A stretch of DNA of 8,744 bases from CBDUUP01 sp965370435 (GCA_965370435.1 CBDUUP010000184.1:1-8744), one strand, 5' to 3'; positions 1-6,446 are shown, counted from the first letter of the stretch. Program-made: numbers and translations. Notes: generated from the letters alone by a model not told the origin.

Positions 1-115
1 CACCCTGCCTGTGATAAGGGCGGGGGATGCGGGTCAATCTCCCACTCACCACTATCCACTCATTATACCCACCCAACTCTAATTAAGCAAATCTACATTT
101 TCTTAATTCCCCCCG
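1..115. other. Upstream non-coding spacer
   Basis: No gene can be supported here. Consecutive TGA and TAA stops at 12-17 could end an upstream + strand gene, but only four codons of it would be visible. The stretch from about 41 to 90 is pyrimidine-rich and of low complexity (CCACTCACC, CCACTCATT, CCCACCCAACT), resembling the spacer-type sequence before other genes in this window. Confidence 0.4.
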
Positions 116-143
116 TTGACACCCCCCAAACACCGAGTATAAT
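116..143 (+). promoter_or_regulatory. Sigma-70-type promoter of the nuo genes
   Basis: TTGACA at 116-121 and TATAAT at 138-143 are both perfect consensus hexamers, separated by 16 bp. Transcription would start near 150, leaving a leader of about 78 nt before nuoB. That leader contains an AAGGAG ribosome binding site at 211-216. The same hexamers and the same 16-bp spacing recur before hgcA. The sites are read directly from the sequence; promoter activity is inferred. Confidence 0.7.
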
Positions 144-227
144 ACCCCCTGTGCTAATAAACCCAGAAATCACCCTTGAACCAACCCCTCCTGCAATCCT
201 TATTTTACCCAAGGAGAACAACCCCCT

Positions 228-881
228 ATGAGTTCCCAACCCCCTCCTGAAAACCAAGACCCTAAAAACCCCCACATCCCCCCAGACCTGCAGCCCATCG
301 TCAAACTTAACGTCCTCGACAAGGTCTACAACTGGGGCCGCCGCTTCTCCGTCTGGCCCATGTTCTTCGGTCTCGCCTGCTGCGGCATCGAAATGATCGC
401 CACCGCCGCCAGCCGCTTCGACTTCGCCCGCTTCGGCATGGAAGTCATGCGCGCCAGCCCCCGCCAGGCCGACCTGATGATCGTCTCTGGCACCGTCACC
501 AAAAAGATGGTCCCCCAGATCGTCCGCCTCTACAACCAGATGCCCGAACCCAAGTACGTCCTGGCGATGGGCGCCTGCGCTTCCGGCGGCGGGCCTTTCA
601 AGGAAGGCTATTCTGTCGTCGCCGGGATTGACAAATACCTCCCTGTGGATGTATACGTCCCCGGCTGCCCTCCCACTCCTCAAGCCTTGTTAAACGGCTT
701 CATCGCCCTCCATGATAAATTCGATACCGAATCCATAAAGAGTTTGCGCTGGTACAAGGAGAAAGGCATCCCTGAAGTCCCCATCCCCGTTCTCGGCCCC
801 GACTTGATGGACACCCGCGACTACGACCGCATCAAAGCCTACGAACCCGCCCCGGAAGAACCGGCCGGTGAAGAGGCATAA
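228..881 (+). CDS. nuoB: NADH-quinone oxidoreductase subunit B (NuoB)
   Basis: This is the complex I subunit that carries the terminal cluster N2, which passes electrons to quinone at the interface with NuoD. The four cluster ligands are visible: adjacent Cys51-Cys52 in the ACCGIEM motif, Cys117 in MGACASGGG and Cys147 in VPGCPPTP. The protein has 217 residues. The conserved core spans about residues 25-165. A proline-rich N-terminus and an acidic, Glu/Pro-rich C-terminus flank it. The ATG is preceded by AAGGAG 11 nt upstream. It is the first gene of a nuoB-nuoCD-nuoI operon, and nuoCD begins 12 nt after its stop. The Cys-Cys pair and the absence of hydrogenase small-subunit features favour complex I over a [NiFe] hydrogenase subunit. 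Assignment is firm. Confidence 0.96.
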   Translation: MSSQPPPENQDPKNPHIPPDLQPIVKLNVLDKVYNWGRRFSVWPMFFGLACCGIEMIATAASRFDFARFGMEVMRASPRQADLMIVSGTVTKKMVPQIVRLYNQMPEPKYVLAMGACASGGGPFKEGYSVVAGIDKYLPVDVYVPGCPPTPQALLNGFIALHDKFDTESIKSLRWYKEKGIPEVPIPVLGPDLMDTRDYDRIKAYEPAPEEPAGEEA

Positions 882-893
882 CGGAGGATACCC

Positions 894-2639
894 ATGACAG
901 AAGAAACTACTACCAAAGACAATATCGAAACCCGTTTCCCCTCCGGCGTCAGCAAAGACGAACGCCCTGGATACCAGGGCTACCTGGTCGAACCTGGCAA
1001 ACTCATCGAATTCGCCACCGCCCTCCGGGATGAAATGGGCTACGACTACCTCTCCTCCGTCACCGCCGTGGACTATCTCCCCGACGGCCTGTTGGAAGTC
1101 GTCTACCACGCCTACAAGTCCACCGGAGGCCCTGAACTGGTTTTCAGCGTCCAGACCCCCCGTGAGAACCCGGTGGTCCCCTCTCTTTACGGCCTCTACC
1201 CCGGCGCAGACTTCCAGGAGCGCGAAGCTTACGACCTGATGGGCGTCATTTTTGAAGGCCACCCCAACCTCACCCGAATCCTCACCTGGGACGGCTTTCA
1301 AGGCCACCCCCTCCGCAAGGACTGGCAAGAGCCTTTCTTCGAGGAAGACCTCAAGCCCTTCAAGAACCGCTGGCCCGGCGGCGAGGTCTACCGCATAGAA
1401 GACCATAACCCCTTCGGCAAGAATGTCCGCTATCCTGAAGGCTTTGACCCCCACACCTGGGAAGGGGACGTAGATAAGGAGATCTACGACAAGCTGGAGC
1501 GCACCGACCAGGGGAACGGCAATGGCCGCCTCCAGACCGACAACGTGGTCGTCAACATGGGTCCCCAGCATCCCTCCACCCACGGCGTGTTCCGCGCCGT
1601 CGTCACCCTGGACGGCGAGACCATCGTGGATATGGAGCCGGTGATGGGCTACCTCCACCGCAACCACGAGAAGATCGGCGAGCGCAATACCTACCTCCAC
1701 AATATGCCCTTCACCGACCGCCTGGACTATATCTGTTCCATGAGCAACAATTTCGGCTATGCCCTGGCGGTAGAGAAACTCATGGGCGACAAAGTCAAAC
1801 CCCCAGAGCGCGCTGAATACATCCGCGTCATCATGGCCGAATTGACCCGCGTCGTCAACCATTTCTGGGCCATCGGCTTCTTGCTCAACGACATGGGCGC
1901 ATTCTTCACCCCCGCCCTCTACGGCATCAAAGAGCGCGAACTGATCCTCGACATCTTTGAAGCTACCGCCGGTTCCCGCATGATGTGCAACTATTTCCGC
2001 TTTGGCGGCGTAGCCCGTGATTTCCCCCCCGGCGTCTTTGATTTCCTCAAAGACCTGGTCAACGAACGCCTGCCCCGCAAATTCGAAGAGTTCGACGCCT
2101 ACCTCACCAACAATGAGATCGTCCGTCACCGTCTGGAAGGCGTAGGTGTGCTGACCCCCGAGGAAGCCATCGCCTACTCGGTGGCCGGCCCGGTCCTGCG
2201 CGCCTCCGGCGTCCCCTACGACGTCCGCCGCGCCGATCCCTACAGCATCTACGACCGTTTCGATTTCGACGTGGCCGTTCGCTACCACGGCGATTCCTAT
2301 GACCGCTTCGCCGTCCGCATTGACGAGATCCGAGAGAGCATCAAGATTCTCCAGCAGGCCGTCCGCGACATCCCCGAAGGCGAGATCATGGCGGGCAAGA
2401 ACCCCTACCAGGTGCGCGTGCCTGCCGGTGAGGCTTACGGCCGGGTCGAAGGCCCTAAAGGCGAATTGGGCTTCTACGTCGTCTCCAACGGCAAGGCCAA
2501 CCCCTGGCGTTACCACGTCCGCGCCCCCTCTTTTATCAACCTTACCCCTATGGGCAAAATGTGCCGGGGCCAAAAGGTCGCCGACCTGGTCGTCATCCTC
2601 GGTTCTATTGACATCGTGCTGGGCGAGACCGACCGCTAG
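894..2639 (+). CDS. nuoCD: Fused NADH-quinone oxidoreductase subunit C/D (NuoCD)
   Basis: This 581-residue fusion joins the NuoC domain (about 1-195) to the NuoD domain (about 215-581) through a hydrophilic Gly/Asn-rich linker (QGNGNGR, 206-212). The NuoC signature of the 30-kDa subunit family is at 109-131 (ERE-YDLMG, then EGHPNLTRIL). NuoD begins with MGPQHPSTHG. His230 and Tyr279 (LDYICS) align with the two residues that bind the quinone headgroup in Thermus Nqo4 (His38 and Tyr87), so the site looks intact. The C-terminus GSIDIVLGETDR is the usual NuoD ending. The cysteine pairs that bind NiFe in hydrogenase large subunits are absent. GGAGG at 883-887 sits 6 nt before the ATG. The fusion is also known from other bacteria, including E. 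coli, so it is a lineage trait and not an assembly error. Confidence 0.96.
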   Translation: MTEETTTKDNIETRFPSGVSKDERPGYQGYLVEPGKLIEFATALRDEMGYDYLSSVTAVDYLPDGLLEVVYHAYKSTGGPELVFSVQTPRENPVVPSLYGLYPGADFQEREAYDLMGVIFEGHPNLTRILTWDGFQGHPLRKDWQEPFFEEDLKPFKNRWPGGEVYRIEDHNPFGKNVRYPEGFDPHTWEGDVDKEIYDKLERTDQGNGNGRLQTDNVVVNMGPQHPSTHGVFRAVVTLDGETIVDMEPVMGYLHRNHEKIGERNTYLHNMPFTDRLDYICSMSNNFGYALAVEKLMGDKVKPPERAEYIRVIMAELTRVVNHFWAIGFLLNDMGAFFTPALYGIKERELILDIFEATAGSRMMCNYFRFGGVARDFPPGVFDFLKDLVNERLPRKFEEFDAYLTNNEIVRHRLEGVGVLTPEEAIAYSVAGPVLRASGVPYDVRRADPYSIYDRFDFDVAVRYHGDSYDRFAVRIDEIRESIKILQQAVRDIPEGEIMAGKNPYQVRVPAGEAYGRVEGPKGELGFYVVSNGKANPWRYHVRAPSFINLTPMGKMCRGQKVADLVVILGSIDIVLGETDR

Positions 2640-2668
2640 GGTCTTCCCGCTAATATACGGAGAATCAT

Positions 2669-3310
2669 ATGTTTGGTAAAGGCATTCTAAAAGGCTTGAG
2701 CATTACCTTCAAACACTTCGTCGACACCTATGTCGACGATATCCGCTGGTGGGGTCGCAAGTACTACAAGGACGAAGGCATCGCCTACCGCCAGAGCAAA
2801 GACACCCGCGGCATCTTCACCGTCCAATACCCCGAAGAGAAGATCCCCGTCCCCGAAGAATTTCGCTTCATTCCCTTCCTGATCTACGACCTCGGCGAGG
2901 ACGGGGAGAAGATCCACCGCTGCACCTCCTGCGGAATCTGCGCCAAGGTTTGCCCGCCCCAGTGCATCTGGATCGAGCGCACCAGCGACCCCAAGACCGG
3001 CCGCCCCGTCCCCGAACCCAAAGAGTTCTACATTGACATTGACATCTGCATGAACTGCGGCTACTGCGCCGAATACTGTCCCTTCGACGCCATCAAAATG
3101 GACCACGACTACGAGTTGGCCTCCTACGACCGCACCACCGCCCACATCTATGACAAGGAAAAGTTGTCCAAGCCCACCTCCTACTACGCCGAGATACGCC
3201 CCCTGAACTTCCAGCGCGAAGAAACCGCCCGCGCCGAAGAAGCCGCCGCCAAAGCCGCCAAAAAAGCCGAACGCGAAGCCAGAGCACAGGCCAAAAAATC
3301 CAAAGAATAA
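2669..3310 (+). CDS. nuoI: NADH-quinone oxidoreductase subunit I (NuoI)
   Basis: This is the TYKY-type subunit with two [4Fe-4S] clusters (N6a and N6b), which relays electrons to NuoB. Two cysteine motifs are visible: Cys85, 88, 91 and 95 (CTSCGICAKVCPP) and Cys127, 130, 133 and 137 (CMNCGYCAEYCPFDAI). The conserved TVQYPEEK stretch lies at 51-58. Compared with typical NuoI, about 25 extra residues, rich in Tyr and Trp, stand between the N-terminal amphipathic helix (GLSITFKHF) and TVQYPEEK. The C-terminal 30 residues form an Ala/Lys/Glu-rich tail, probably a charged helix. GGAGA at 2659-2663 supports the ATG. It is the third and last nuo gene here, 29 nt after nuoCD. Assignment is firm; the role of the insert and tail is unknown. 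Confidence 0.94.
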   Translation: MFGKGILKGLSITFKHFVDTYVDDIRWWGRKYYKDEGIAYRQSKDTRGIFTVQYPEEKIPVPEEFRFIPFLIYDLGEDGEKIHRCTSCGICAKVCPPQCIWIERTSDPKTGRPVPEPKEFYIDIDICMNCGYCAEYCPFDAIKMDHDYELASYDRTTAHIYDKEKLSKPTSYYAEIRPLNFQREETARAEEAAAKAAKKAEREARAQAKKSKE

Positions 3311-3316
3311 AAGAGA

Positions 3317-3357
3317 TAACACAGGCAATTGGCGCAATGTTCCAGTCGCCTGTGTTA
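3317..3357 (+). terminator. Hairpin after nuoI
   Basis: TAACACAGGC (3317-3326) pairs perfectly with GCCTGTGTTA (3348-3357). The stem continues through one A/C mismatch into ATTGG/CCAGT (one G-T wobble), closing a 9-nt loop. It starts 7 nt after the nuoI stop. No T-run follows on the + strand, so it is either a non-classical terminator or an mRNA 3'-end stabiliser. The stem is clear; the function is inferred. Confidence 0.5.
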
Positions 3358-3376
3358 CCATCCCATCGCCTAATTC

Positions 3377-3421
3377 GACTACTCCGACCACTCAGACCAC
3401 TTAGACCACTTAGACCACTCA
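3377..3421. repeat. 9-bp tandem microrepeat
   Basis: Four units of GACCACTYA lie in direct succession (3386-3394, 3395-3403, 3404-3412, 3413-3421), preceded by a degenerate unit GACTACTCC at 3377-3385. The array ends 10 nt before the start codon of the next gene, in the place where a ribosome binding site would be expected. It is slippage-type low-complexity DNA and too short and regular to be a CRISPR. Confidence 0.8.
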
Positions 3422-3431
3422 GACTCGTCCA

Positions 3432-3770
3432 ATGTATAACCGAGATACCGAACTCATCTTTCCCTCCCGCGTCATCCCTGCATTGAGCAGCCTGAGAGGG
3501 AAAAAATGGAAAACCCTGGTCGAACAGATCATCACCCAACAGCCCGGTGAGATAGATCACCTGGCCTTCGTCCTGCTCATGGTCCGTTTGGCCGGATGCG
3601 TAAATTGCCACGCCGATTCCTACCGCGCCATGCGCGGCTGCACCCTTTGCGCCAAACAAGCCGTAAAACGCTTCCGCGGCGACGACCAGGAAATGTTCGC
3701 CTCCTTTTCAATCGCCATCGAGCAAGTTGAACAATTCGTCGCCAACCACAAAGAACCCCCGCCTTCATAG
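3432..3770 (+). CDS. Conserved hypothetical protein with two CxxC pairs
   Basis: This 112-residue soluble protein is not assigned to a named family. It resembles small conserved proteins I associate with Chloroflexota genomes; that is recollection, not a search result. The N-terminal part (RDTELIFPSRVIPALSSLRGKK) is followed by a mostly helical body. Four cysteines form two pairs, Cys56-x2-Cys59 (GCVNC) and Cys70-x2-Cys73 (GCTLC). A conserved-looking DSYRAMRG lies between them, and the second pair is followed by a basic patch (AKQAVKRFRG). The spacing suggests a bound metal, zinc or Fe-S, or a redox site. No ribosome binding site precedes the ATG, which follows a 9-bp microrepeat; a weakly or unusually initiated gene is possible. 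Its last 118 bp before the Pro-rich C-terminus are duplicated downstream at 3820-3937. There is no signal peptide. Confidence 0.75.
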   Translation: MYNRDTELIFPSRVIPALSSLRGKKWKTLVEQIITQQPGEIDHLAFVLLMVRLAGCVNCHADSYRAMRGCTLCAKQAVKRFRGDDQEMFASFSIAIEQVEQFVANHKEPPPS

Positions 3771-3792
3771 GCGCCCGCCTCCATAAGCGCCC
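3761..3792. repeat. 16-bp tandem repeat at the gene end
   Basis: GCCTTCATAGGCGCCC (3761-3776) is followed immediately by GCCTCCATAAGCGCCC (3777-3792), with 14 of 16 positions identical. The first unit contains the stop codon of the CxxC protein, so its last two or three residues lie inside the repeat. Confidence 0.6.
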
Positions 3793-3802
3793 ACCCACGT
3801 AG

Positions 3803-3822
3803 GGGCGGACCGATGTCCGCCC
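3803..3822. repeat. Palindromic dispersed repeat (GGGCGGAC type)
   Basis: GGGCGGAC (3803-3810), loop CGAT, GTCCGCCC (3815-3822) form a perfect 8-bp stem. The same hairpin recurs at 4119-4140, and related GTAGGGGC-headed hairpins occur at 3949-3967, 8105-8129 and 8215-8235. The motif is of the REP type: short, intergenic and palindromic. Confidence 0.75.
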
Positions 3823-3937
3823 TTTGCGCCAAACAAGCCGTAAAGCGCTTCCGCGGCGACGACCAGAAAATGTTCGCCTCCTTTTCAATCGCCATCGAAC
3901 AAGTTGAACAATTCGTCGCCAACCACCAAGAACCCCC
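3820..3937 (+). pseudogene. Duplicated 3' fragment of the CxxC protein gene
   Basis: These 118 bp match 3643-3760 without gaps at a constant offset of 177 bp, with four substitutions (about 97% identity). The fragment corresponds to residues from about 71 to the Pro-rich end. It lacks the N-terminal two thirds and the first CxxC pair. It has no start codon or ribosome binding site of its own, because it abuts directly the right arm of a palindromic repeat. Of the four differences, two are synonymous (AAA/AAG, GAG/GAA) and two change residues (Glu to Lys, Lys to Gln). The duplication is therefore recent, and the copy is almost certainly non-functional. Confidence 0.85.
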
Positions 3938-3940
3938 ACC

Positions 3941-3967
3941 CACGTAGGGGCAGGCCTTGTGCCTGCC
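3941..3967. repeat. Palindromic dispersed repeat (GGCAGGC type)
   Basis: CACGTAGGGGC introduces GGCAGGC (3949-3955), loop CTTGT, GCCTGCC (3961-3967). The CACGTAGGGGC head is also found at 3796-3806, on the other side of the duplicated gene fragment, so two family members bracket the duplication. A close relative lies at 8105-8129. Confidence 0.7.
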
Positions 3968-4020
3968 GGATCCTGAGCATGTCAAAAGATGTGCCTACCC
4001 CGGCCTTGTGCTCCATTCCT

Positions 4021-4070
4021 GTCATTCCGAGGAGGGCAGCTTCATCGTCCGACGAGGAATCTCTGTGAAC
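4021..4070. repeat. GTCATTCCGAG...GAGGAATCTC dispersed element
   Basis: This 50-bp stretch begins GTCATTCCGAGGAGG and ends GACGAGGAATCTCTGTGAAC. A partner with the same head (GTCATTCCGAGCG, 8148-8160) and tail (AAGGAATCTCTATAAC, from 8366) encloses the second repeat island. Sequences with this head and tail are common intergenic repeats in some environmental bacteria. It is non-coding. Confidence 0.5.
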
Positions 4071-4110
4071 ACCGCCACCTCATGACATAATATGAAATAC
4101 CATCACCCCA

Positions 4111-4153
4111 CTTCCGTTGGGGCGGACCGATGTCCGCCCCGGCGCGCTAACAA
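4111..4153. repeat. Palindromic dispersed repeat with GGCGCGC tail
   Basis: CTTCCGTT leads into GGGGCGGAC (4119-4127), loop CGAT, GTCCGCCCC (4132-4140), a perfect 9-bp stem, followed by GGCGCGCTAACA. Head and tail are shared with 8207-8247 (CTTCCGTAGGGG ... GGCGCGCCAACA), so the whole unit is about 40 bp. It ends about 30 nt before the mrp start codon and could act as a transcription barrier or terminator for upstream reads. Confidence 0.7.
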
Positions 4154-4182
4154 CATTTTGAATTTAAAGGTATACCCATAAA

Positions 4183-5256
4183 ATGACCCCTCAACCCCCC
4201 ACCCAAGAAACCATCCTCGCCGCCCTATCCAAAGTCCAAGACCCCGAACTGGGTAAAGACCTGGTCACCCTGAAAATGATCCGTGACCTGACCATAGACG
4301 GCCCCGCCGTCAGCTTCACCATCATGCTCACCACCCCCGCCTGTCCCCAAAAGGATCATATCGAAACCCAGTCCCGCCAGGCAGTCGAATCCCTCACCGG
4401 CGTGGAGTCGGTTACCATCAAGATGGACGCCGACGTCCCCGGCGCCACCCAGCCCGACCTCCCCATTAAAAATGCCCTCGCCATCGCCTCCGGCAAGGGC
4501 GGCGTGGGCAAGAGCACCGTCGCCGTCAACTTGGCGGTCTCCCTCGCCCAGAGCGGCGCCCGCGTCGGCCTCATGGACGCCGACATCTACGGCCCCAACA
4601 TTCCCACTATGATGGGCCTCGACCGCCTGCCTCCCGCCCAAGAGGGCGGCATCGTCCCCGGAGAAGCCTACGGCGTCAAAGTAATGTCCATCGGCTTCAT
4701 GGTCAAGCCCGATCAACCCATCATCTGGCGCGGCCCCATGCTCCACGGCGTCATCCGCCAATTCATCCATGATGTCATATGGGGCCAGTTGGACTACCTC
4801 ATCATTGACCTTCCCCCCGGCACCGGAGACGCCCAACTCAGCCTGGCCCAGACCCTGCCCCTCACCGGCGGTTTGATCGTCACCCTGCCCCAAAAAGTCT
4901 CCCTCGAAGACGCCCGCCGCGGCCTGGAGATGTTCCGCCAACTGGAAGTCCCCATCCTCGGCGTCGTGGAGAACATGAGCTACCTCGAACTCCCCAACGG
5001 CGAAAAGCTGGAAGTGTTCGGCGCCGGAGGCGGTGAATCGCTTGCCGAAGCCGCCAATGTGCCATTTCTTGGTAAAATACCTATGGACCCGGCTGTCCCC
5101 ATCGGCGGAGACAACGGAAAACCCATCGTTGTTGCCAACCCCGACTCCTCCGTCGCCCAGGTCCTCACCGCCCTCGCCGGAGACCTGGCCGCCCGCATCA
5201 GCCTCTCCGCCATCAAAAAACAATCCGACCTCATCCCCATCAACATCGTTGGATAA
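4183..5256 (+). CDS. mrp: Mrp/ApbC-type iron-sulfur cluster carrier ATPase
   Basis: This 357-residue cytoplasmic protein is a Mrp/NBP35 P-loop ATPase, which assembles or delivers Fe-S clusters to target proteins. An N-terminal MIP18 (DUF59) domain covers about residues 8-85 and includes LTTPACPQKD with Cys54, the conserved cysteine of that domain. The ATPase domain follows, with the deviant Walker A SGKGGVGKST (103-112), MDADIYGPNIP (131-141), the IIDLPPGTGD Walker B-type motif (207-216) and VENMSYLELPNG (262-273). Many Mrp proteins have a CxxC after ENMS that bridges a cluster in the dimer; here the site reads LELPNG and has no cysteine, a known variant. AAAGG lies 12 nt before the ATG, a somewhat long spacing. 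Fe-S-rich neighbours fit the role but do not prove specific targets. Confidence 0.93.
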   Translation: MTPQPPTQETILAALSKVQDPELGKDLVTLKMIRDLTIDGPAVSFTIMLTTPACPQKDHIETQSRQAVESLTGVESVTIKMDADVPGATQPDLPIKNALAIASGKGGVGKSTVAVNLAVSLAQSGARVGLMDADIYGPNIPTMMGLDRLPPAQEGGIVPGEAYGVKVMSIGFMVKPDQPIIWRGPMLHGVIRQFIHDVIWGQLDYLIIDLPPGTGDAQLSLAQTLPLTGGLIVTLPQKVSLEDARRGLEMFRQLEVPILGVVENMSYLELPNGEKLEVFGAGGGESLAEAANVPFLGKIPMDPAVPIGGDNGKPIVVANPDSSVAQVLTALAGDLAARISLSAIKKQSDLIPINIVG

Positions 5257-5309
5257 CGTAGAACCAAACTAACCAACTACCAAACTAAATAACTACCCAA
5301 CTACCTCTT
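5257..5309. repeat. Low-complexity CAACTA/CAAACTAA spacer
   Basis: The spacer between mrp and the PSP1 gene consists of irregular repeats of ACCAAACTAA, CCAACTACC and AACTACC, and contains no purine-rich ribosome binding site. Similar sequence (CACCAAAACTAAATAAATA) precedes the lipoprotein gene at 8591. It seems to be a lineage habit of spacer composition. Confidence 0.55.
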
Positions 5310-6239
5310 ATGGCAAAAAAAATCGTCGGCCTCCGTTTCCAGAATATCGGCAAGCTCTACCACTTCGATGCCTCCAAAGTTCCCGATCTCGTGCCGGGCG
5401 ATTTCGCCGTGGTTGAGACCACCCGCGGCATCCAATTGGGAGAGATCGTCAATATATTAGATAAACCTCCCAAACCCGTGAGCGGCGGTTGGAAGAACAT
5501 CCGCCGCAAAGCTACCCCCACCGACCTATCCATGCGCCAGACCTGGCAGAAAAGGGAAGTTGAAGCTACCGCCAACTGCCGCGCCAAAGTGAAAGACCTC
5601 CGCATGGAAGGGGTGAAGATCGTCACCTCCGAATTCTCCTTTGATGGCAAGCGATTGACCTTCCTCTACAGCAGCGAAGGCGAAGAGCGGGTGGATGTAT
5701 CCAAATTACGGAGCGCCATGAAGCGCGCCCACCGTAACACCCAGGTGGAGATGCGCCAGATCGGACCCCGCGACGTAGCCAAAATCATTGGCGGTATGGG
5801 CGCCTGCGGCATGGAGATCCGTTGCTGCTCTCAGTTCCTCACCGAGTTCAGCCCCATCTCCATCAAAATGGCCAAGGCCCAGGAAATCTCCCTCACCCCC
5901 TCCGAGATCACCGGCATGTGTGGACGCCTGCGCTGCTGTTTGGTCTATGAATACAAGCAATACCAGGAAGCCCGCAAAGGCCTCCCCAAACGCGGCAAAA
6001 GAGTCATAACCGCGAAAGGGGAGGGCAAAGTCATCAGCGTGAACCCTCTCAAAAAGCAAGTGACCGTCCTGATCCCCGAAGTAGGCCGAGTCGATTTCGC
6101 CCACGACGAAGTCGAACCCTGGAAAGAACTCCAAGCCCTACGCCAAAAAGCCCAAGAACCCTGCCCCCGCCACCCCCAAGGCGGCTGCAACTGCGCCAAA
6201 AATAAAAAGCAGCCCAATAAGAAGAAACCTAGATCGTAG
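5310..6239 (+). CDS. PSP1/YaaT-family cysteine-rich protein
   Basis: This 309-residue soluble protein belongs to the PSP1 family (YaaT in Bacillus, a partner of YlbF and YmcA in an Fe-S-containing complex that affects RNA processing and development). The PSP1 C-terminal domain spans about residues 60-150. It is followed by the family's cysteine cluster: Cys166 (GACGMEIRCC, with Cys172-173) and Cys204 (GMCGRLRCCLVYEY, with Cys209-210), then the YKQYQEARKGLPKRGKRV segment. The C-terminal 25 residues hold Cys285, 293 and 295 and a Lys-rich end. The reading frame opens 53 nt after mrp without a Shine-Dalgarno sequence. Co-transcription with mrp, an Fe-S carrier, is plausible, and the clustered cysteines make it a candidate client. 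The exact role outside Firmicutes is not established. Confidence 0.9.
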   Translation: MAKKIVGLRFQNIGKLYHFDASKVPDLVPGDFAVVETTRGIQLGEIVNILDKPPKPVSGGWKNIRRKATPTDLSMRQTWQKREVEATANCRAKVKDLRMEGVKIVTSEFSFDGKRLTFLYSSEGEERVDVSKLRSAMKRAHRNTQVEMRQIGPRDVAKIIGGMGACGMEIRCCSQFLTEFSPISIKMAKAQEISLTPSEITGMCGRLRCCLVYEYKQYQEARKGLPKRGKRVITAKGEGKVISVNPLKKQVTVLIPEVGRVDFAHDEVEPWKELQALRQKAQEPCPRHPQGGCNCAKNKKQPNKKKPRS

Positions 6240-6335
6240 CGGATGTAATTCAGTTTTGGGATGATTAGCGCTTCTATCCACCAACAACTGAAAACCCCGC
6301 CCCTCGGCTGACCAAAAATCATCTTTTAGTCGGCG

Positions 6336-6373
6336 AAGGCCGACTTCGTAAATGTTCGTGCGACTTCAGTCGC
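6336..6373. repeat. 38-bp direct repeat, copy 1
   Basis: The unit starts AAGGCCGACTTCG and ends GCGACTTCAGTCGC. The last 14 bp are a small hairpin (GCGACT, loop TC, AGTCGC). Copy 2 lies at 6469-6506 with 37 of 38 bases identical. Confidence 0.85.
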
Positions 6374-6421
6374 CCAACGCCTCCCCAAATCCACCGCGAA
6401 CAACGCCCCAAAAGTTTTTCT

Positions 6422-6446
6422 CCCTTCTCCCTGCTAGGGAGAAGGG
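6422..6446. repeat. Hairpin repeat between the two 38-bp copies
   Basis: CCCTTCTCCCT (6422-6432), loop GCT, AGGGAGAAGGG (6436-6446) form a perfect 11-bp stem, followed by CCGGGGATGAGGGT. This composite (pyrimidine arm, purine arm, GGCCGGGGATGAGGG tail) is a very common intergenic repeat type in bacteria. It could slow transcription coming from the PSP1 gene before the hgcA promoter. Confidence 0.75.

Noticed and set aside
93..683. Minus-strand open frame overlapping nuoB and its promoter
   Set aside because: It overlaps the well-supported nuoB antisense and its translation has no family features.
690..2573. Long open frame of 627 codons on the minus strand opposite nuoCD
   Set aside because: It lies wholly antisense to a firmly identified gene. 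The C-ending codon use of the + strand removes stops from the opposite frame. Its product is a low-complexity Gly/Val/Asp/His-rich string with no recognisable domain.
228..3310. Membrane-bound [NiFe] hydrogenase or formate hydrogenlyase in place of complex I
   Set aside because: The large subunit lacks NiFe-binding cysteine pairs and retains the quinone-site His230 and Tyr279. NuoC and NuoI signatures fit complex I.
3377..3421. CRISPR-like array
   Set aside because: The units are 9 bp in direct contact with no spacers, so this is a microsatellite-type repeat.
3801..3985. Minus-strand open frames over the duplicated region
   Set aside because: They read through both copies of the duplicated fragment and the palindromes in antisense, which produces repeated peptide strings and no protein family.
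4225..5223. Open frame of 332 codons on the minus strand opposite mrp
   Set aside because: It is the antisense shadow of mrp, with biased Gly/Asp-rich composition and no motif.
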